DNA from: Syntrophomonadaceae bacterium
GTDB taxonomy: Bacteria; Bacillota; Syntrophomonadia; Syntrophomonadales; Syntrophomonadaceae
Reading direction: 5' to 3'
Assembly: GCA_012840625.1 (NCBI GenBank)
Contig: DUSB01000030.1
Coordinates: forward strand, 1 to 17,070
Length of the DNA: 17,070 nucleotides
The position numbers and the translations under genes were made by a program. Shown in pieces: positions 14,158 through 17,070 of this stretch (positions are counted from its first letter, which is position 1; each line of letters starts with the position of its first letter). The notes beneath the pieces are model-generated. The model saw only the letters and a program-made list of their open reading frames with translations. It was not told the origin of the DNA and did not search any database.

Positions 14158-15542
14158 CTGCTATTATTTTTCACGACTCCTGCTGGCTTTATAACTAAAA
14201 TTCGTTTACTTTCCTTATCTACCATCGCCAGGCGGGAGATACCATAACCCACTACTGCATACACCAGACCTTTCCGGGTGGTGAGCAGTGGTATCTGATC
14301 TCTTTTTAGAAAAGGAATTTTTAGATCGATAAAGAGCTTCTTCAGCTTTTTGCTTCCCTGCATGCCAACGGGATGAAAACGATCTCCGTCGCGCCGTGAG
14401 CGAATAAAAAGCGGCGGCTCCAGTTTATCGTAATCAAGATAAATATGTCCCGGCTCCGGCTTCATTGCTTCGACGTTGATTATACTCAGCTCGAAACCCT
14501 GTTTTATTTCCTCTATATAAATAAAATCCGGGACTTTGATCTCATAACAGAAGTCCTGAACGACAGGTTCCACTGTCGTAAATATCATTGTATCATATGA
14601 TTTGAATACTCTAAGCTGCTTTTTTAATTCCAAACGACGAGATGAGCCCGGACGGCTGCTTAAGTCTACAATTTGATCCACATCCTGCCAACCCCAGCCT
14701 TCTTCCCCGGTAAGAATGCTCAAGGCTCGCAGGAAAATACGATGCTGTAAAGCAGGATGAAGCCCGGCCACTTCCTGCAGATCCAGGCTGATCATGTGTG
14801 GCTGCTGTTCCCGAAGCACGGCTAGCCAGCAGCGGTCTGTTTCTTCTTCCATCCATGCATTTTCATGCAGGGCAATGTGGGCCAGATTGCTCAGGCTTCT
14901 AACCATCTGCGGATTGTAATCCTTCTGCAAAGAAGGTAAGAGATGGTGGCGGATGCGGTTGCGTAAAAAGGATGGATCCTGATTGCTTGCATCCGTACAG
15001 TATGCCAATCCGTTTTCTTCTGCATAGGATAGTATATCGTTTTTACTGATTGAAAGCAGGGGCCGAATAACCTTTCCCTGTACCGGCAGGATTCCTCGCA
15101 GCCCTTTGATCCCGGTTCCTCGAATCATATTCATTAGTACTGTTTCCGCCTGGTCGTCTTCGTGATGCGCCGTAGCTATTTTATCAGCAGCCAGCCTGGC
15201 AGCCAGGGTATCAAAAAATTGGTAGCGCTCTTCACGCCCCAGCTCTTCAATATTGCGCTTTTGCTCAGCTGCACGAGCAGCAATATCAACTTTATGACTA
15301 TAGCAGGGCAAATTCCATTCCTGACATACAGTCTCAACAAAAGACTGCTCATCATCGGCTTCCGGTCTCAACTGATGGTTGAGATGGGCTGCTATCAGTT
15401 CACATGAAAGCGAACTGGACAGACGATGCAGAATATGTAATAAAACCATGGAATCTGGTCCACCAGAAACAGCCACAATGACCCGTTCACCGGGTAGAAT
15501 CATTTCATTGGCAAGAATATATTGTTGTACCCGATTAATCAT
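14139..15542 (-). CDS. tilS: tRNA(Ile)-lysidine synthase
   Basis: Modifies C34 of the CAU-anticodon tRNA-Ile to lysidine using ATP and lysine, switching decoding from AUG to AUA; essential in most bacteria. 467 residues, a full-length three-domain form: N-type PP-loop ATPase with SGGPDS (26-31), AAHLNHQLRPEADDEQSFV (51-69), ATAHHEDDQAETVLMN (123-138) and TDASNQDPSFLRNRIRHHLLP (183-203); a middle substrate-recognition domain; and a C-terminal TilS domain with RSRRDGDRFHPVGMQGSKKLKKLFID. The ATG at 15542 has GAGG 5 bases upstream and puts the PP-loop at the same distance from the N-terminus as in Bacillus. An in-frame GTG seven codons earlier with AGGA in front is the alternative. Confidence 0.96.
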   Translation of the reverse strand: MINRVQQYILANEMILPGERVIVAVSGGPDSMVLLHILHRLSSSLSCELIAAHLNHQLRPEADDEQSFVETVCQEWNLPCYSHKVDIAARAAEQKRNIEELGREERYQFFDTLAARLAADKIATAHHEDDQAETVLMNMIRGTGIKGLRGILPVQGKVIRPLLSISKNDILSYAEENGLAYCTDASNQDPSFLRNRIRHHLLPSLQKDYNPQMVRSLSNLAHIALHENAWMEEETDRCWLAVLREQQPHMISLDLQEVAGLHPALQHRIFLRALSILTGEEGWGWQDVDQIVDLSSRPGSSRRLELKKQLRVFKSYDTMIFTTVEPVVQDFCYEIKVPDFIYIEEIKQGFELSIINVEAMKPEPGHIYLDYDKLEPPLFIRSRRDGDRFHPVGMQGSKKLKKLFIDLKIPFLKRDQIPLLTTRKGLVYAVVGYGISRLAMVDKESKRILVIKPAGVVKNNSSQPLSG

Positions 15543-15698
15543 ATCATCCTCATTAAATGTCACTCTATTCCTATGCTACCCAAGTTTATAGGATTAGTAA
15601 ACCCGAAGTAAAAAAATCCAGCCATTACCCGCAGCCTTCTGCACCAGGCTCTAAATTCGCTCCTCAAATTTCATGCTCCCTGTTGCCAGAATATTGAT

Positions 15699-15724
15699 TA
15701 TTCCTTTTCCTAACTGCAGGAATA
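15699..15724. repeat. Small inverted repeat in the tilS-SPFH divergent region
   Basis: TATTCC (15699-15704) and GGAATA (15719-15724) around a 14-base loop. The 275-bp divergent spacer should hold promoters for both tilS and the SPFH gene. A TATAAA hexamer stands upstream of tilS on the minus strand but has no good -35. I assign no promoter. Confidence 0.3.
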
Positions 15725-15757
15725 CTAACCCCGGTGGTTAATCTATTTATCAAAAAA

Positions 15758-15809
15758 CACCTTTCGCTTTTTATAGCAAAATGATATCATCATAATAGCA
15801 AGAAAGGTG
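15758..15809 (+). promoter_or_regulatory. Inverted repeat covering the SPFH ribosome site, plus a palindrome
   Basis: CACCTTTC (15758-15765) is the exact complement of GAAAGGTG (15802-15809), which contains the start of the SPFH Shine-Dalgarno (AAAGGTGGGGG, 15803-15813). The pairing extends by GC/GC across a two-base bulge. The interval contains a perfect 10-bp palindrome ATGATATCAT (15781-15790). If transcribed, the hairpin would hide part of the ribosome site. If not, the palindrome could be an operator. Confidence 0.4.
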
Positions 15810-15817
15810 GGGGAACA

Positions 15818-16669
15818 ATGACAGAAAAAAATGCTTGGAAGATGAACGGTTTTCTGGCTCTATTCTTGATTTTATTGCTGGTGCTTGCCTCGGTGTTTCT
15901 ATTTATACAGGCCACTGCTGCCACGGTCATAATCGGGGTCCTGTTTGTTCTACTGGCGGCCACGGTGGCTTCCGGTATTACCATCGTACAGCCCAATCAA
16001 GCCCGGGTAATCATTTTCTTCGGGAAATATGCTGGCAGTATACGAGAAAGCGGCCTCTGGGCCACCATTCCTTTTTCCAGCCACCCGATTGTTTCGCTGC
16101 GGGTCAGCAACTTCAACAGTCATACCCTGAAGGTTAATGATGTAAACGGTAACCCGGTGGAAATCGCCACCGTGGTGGTCTTTAAAGTGACTGATTCCGC
16201 GCGGGCTATTTTTGATGTTGATGATTATGAAGAATTTGTTGAAATCCAGAGTGAAACGGCACTGCGTCATGTAGCTACCAAATACCCTTATGATGATTTT
16301 GATGAAGGCGGCTACTGCCTGCGCAGCAATGCGGAAGAAGTCTCCACCGAGCTGTCCCGGGAGCTGCAGGAACGTCTCTCGGTAGCGGGCGTCGAGGTCC
16401 TGGAGGCACGCTTAACCCATCTGGCCTACGCTACCGAAATAGCCAATGCCATGCTGCAAAGACAGCAGGCCGCGGCCATCGTGTCTGCACGGCAGAAGAT
16501 TGTAGATGGAGCAGTAGGAATGGCACAGATGGCTATAGCTACCCTGGAAGAAGATGGGGTGCTGGAATTGGATGAGGAACGCAAAATGGCCATGATTAAT
16601 AATTTGCTGGTAGCCATCATCTCTGATCGGGGCGCCCAGCCGATATTAAATACCGGGAGCCTATATTGA
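15818..16669 (+). CDS. SPFH / band-7 domain membrane protein
   Basis: 283 residues. Two adjacent hydrophobic segments at the N-terminus (about 11-31 and 34-56), then an SPFH core: ITIVQPNQARVIIFFGKYAGS (54-74), SLRVSNFNSHTLKVNDVNGNPVEI (93-116), VVFKVTDSARAIFDVDDYEEFV (120-141), ETALRHVATKYPYDD (146-160), and a helix with ARLTHLAYATEIANAMLQRQQAAAIVSARQKIVDGAV. The C-terminal coiled coil of true flotillins is absent. Family members form large membrane-associated assemblies and organise membrane proteins, including FtsH through HflK/HflC and QmcA, and ftsH lies nearby, though on the other strand with tilS between. ATG at 15818 with GGTGGGGG 4 bases upstream. It is followed 10 bp later by a ribbon-helix-helix gene, a pairing I recall seeing repeatedly in Firmicutes and Actinobacteria. 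Exact role unknown. Confidence 0.88.
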   Translation: MTEKNAWKMNGFLALFLILLLVLASVFLFIQATAATVIIGVLFVLLAATVASGITIVQPNQARVIIFFGKYAGSIRESGLWATIPFSSHPIVSLRVSNFNSHTLKVNDVNGNPVEIATVVVFKVTDSARAIFDVDDYEEFVEIQSETALRHVATKYPYDDFDEGGYCLRSNAEEVSTELSRELQERLSVAGVEVLEARLTHLAYATEIANAMLQRQQAAAIVSARQKIVDGAVGMAQMAIATLEEDGVLELDEERKMAMINNLLVAIISDRGAQPILNTGSLY

Positions 16670-16679
16670 GGCGATAGGA

Positions 16680-16868
16680 ATGGCACAAAAGAAACGTTTC
16701 TTACTGCGGATTGATCCCTCCTTATATGATGATCTGCAGCGATGGGCCGATGACGAATACCGCAGCGTTAACGCTCACATAGAATACCTCTTACGGGATG
16801 CACTGAAAAAGGCCGGCCGCCTCTCCAAAAGCAGCCAGCCAGACACCACCAAAGACCCCCCTCCCTAA
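16680..16868 (+). CDS. Arc-type ribbon-helix-helix protein
   Basis: 62 residues. It begins MAQKKRFLLRIDPSLYDDL: the KRFLLRI strand is the DNA-contacting beta strand of the Arc/MetJ fold, and the two helices (about 13-26 and 30-45, with RSVNAHIEYLLRDAL) complete a dimeric ribbon-helix-helix unit. A Pro/Ser/Thr-rich tail (48-62) follows. GAGG stands 8 bases before the ATG, which is 10 bp after the SPFH stop, so the two are co-transcribed. It could autoregulate the pair or act as a DNA- or membrane-linked adaptor. RHH proteins are often antitoxins, but no toxin gene accompanies it here. Its TAA stop lies inside the first REP-like repeat. Confidence 0.82.
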   Translation: MAQKKRFLLRIDPSLYDDLQRWADDEYRSVNAHIEYLLRDALKKAGRLSKSSQPDTTKDPPP

Positions 16869-16900
16869 TGCGACAGGGGACGGTTCTCAACTGTCGCATT
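16867..16900 (+). repeat. REP-like inverted repeat, copy 1 (possible terminator of the SPFH-RHH pair)
   Basis: Perfect 10-bp arms AATGCGACAG (16867-16876) and CTGTCGCATT (16891-16900) around the 14-base core GGGACGGTTCTCAA. It begins with the last two bases of the RHH stop codon. The following TTTGTTTGCTCTTTTT is T-rich, so the element probably ends transcription of the SPFH-RHH pair. Confidence 0.9.
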
Positions 16901-16933
16901 TGTTTGCTCTTTTTGTATTCGGGCGGTCTTGTC

Positions 16934-16963
16934 TGCGACAGGGGACGGTTCTCAACTGTCGCA
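16934..16963 (+). repeat. REP-like inverted repeat, copy 2
   Basis: TGCGACAG (16934-16941) and CTGTCGCA (16956-16963) with an identical 14-base core, in the same orientation as copy 1 and exactly 65 bp from it. Seven T residues follow directly. The downstream flank (GCTGTTTTTGGGACGGTCTT) resembles the flank of copy 1 (GCTCTTTTTG then GGGCGGTCTT), so a unit longer than the hairpin was duplicated. Confidence 0.9.
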
Positions 16964-17038
16964 TTTTTTTGCTGTTTTTGGGACGGTCTTAGGTTTGCAG
17001 ATAATAGATATGCAACACAGGGGAAATTTTTGTATTAG

Positions 17039-17070
17039 AATGCGACAGTTGAGAACCGTCCCCTGTCGCA
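17039..17070 (-). repeat. REP-like inverted repeat, copy 3, opposite orientation, at window edge
   Basis: AATGCGACAG (17039-17048) and CTGTCGCA (17063-17070) with the core reversed (TTGAGAACCGTCCC), i.e. the reverse complement of copies 1 and 2. The last arm may continue beyond the window. The 75 bp between copies 2 and 3 show no gene. Confidence 0.9.

Noticed and set aside
16680..16868. Type II toxin-antitoxin module
   Set aside because: An RHH protein is present, but its partner is an SPFH membrane protein and no toxin-like ORF is adjacent. The right side holds only repeats.
16867..17070. CRISPR array
   Set aside because: There are three near-identical palindromes, but spacing is irregular (35 and 75 bp), one copy is inverted, spacers are T-rich and partly homologous, and no cas gene is seen.

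Overview
The window looks like chromosome of an anaerobic Clostridia-type Firmicute, possibly related to the Syntrophomonadaceae. This is inferred from strong GGAGG ribosome sites, TTG and GTG starts, nadA-nadB-nadC and folP-folB-folK gene orders, a tilS/ftsH pair, and protein sequences of clostridial character. No 16S or other decisive marker is present, so the taxonomic call is tentative. Almost everything from the left edge to about 15.5 kb reads on the minus strand. It is mostly cofactor biosynthesis.

Layout from left to right: (1) 1-1348, a methyl-accepting chemotaxis protein cut by the window edge. (2) 1349-1899, an AT-rich intergenic stretch. It holds a possible tiny plus-strand transcription unit (palindrome over a -35 box, promoter, ideal ribosome site, 23-codon basic ORF, hairpin) and a diverged copy of a repeat found again at the right end. 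(3) 1900-5441, nadC-nadB-nadA, the de novo route from aspartate to nicotinate mononucleotide, with a good promoter and three ACCTGCT-type elements in front of nadA. (4) 5720-11526, a run of eight minus-strand genes: HD-domain protein, folP, folB, folK, a DUF2520 oxidoreductase, panB, panC, panD. These cover the late pterin branch of folate synthesis and the whole pantoate/beta-alanine/pantothenate pathway if the DUF2520 protein is the ketopantoate reductase (PanG type). The run ends at a hairpin terminator. (5) 11716-12054, a strong terminator and about 300 bp of unexplained DNA. (6) 12055-15542, ftsH and tilS, with a consensus-like promoter between them and no hpt gene. (7) 15818-16868, the only clear plus-strand genes: a two-TM SPFH/band-7 membrane protein and a small Arc-type ribbon-helix-helix protein. 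(8) 16867-17070, three near-identical REP-like inverted repeats, the first overlapping the stop codon of the RHH gene.

Functionally, the centre of the window is a cofactor cluster (NAD, folate, CoA precursor). Its two least characterised members, the HD-domain protein and the DUF2520 protein, sit exactly where known pathways lack a classical enzyme. No CRISPR array, prophage, transposase gene, rRNA or tRNA was seen. Start sites below were chosen from ribosome-site spacing and family length, and several are shorter than the longest open frame.
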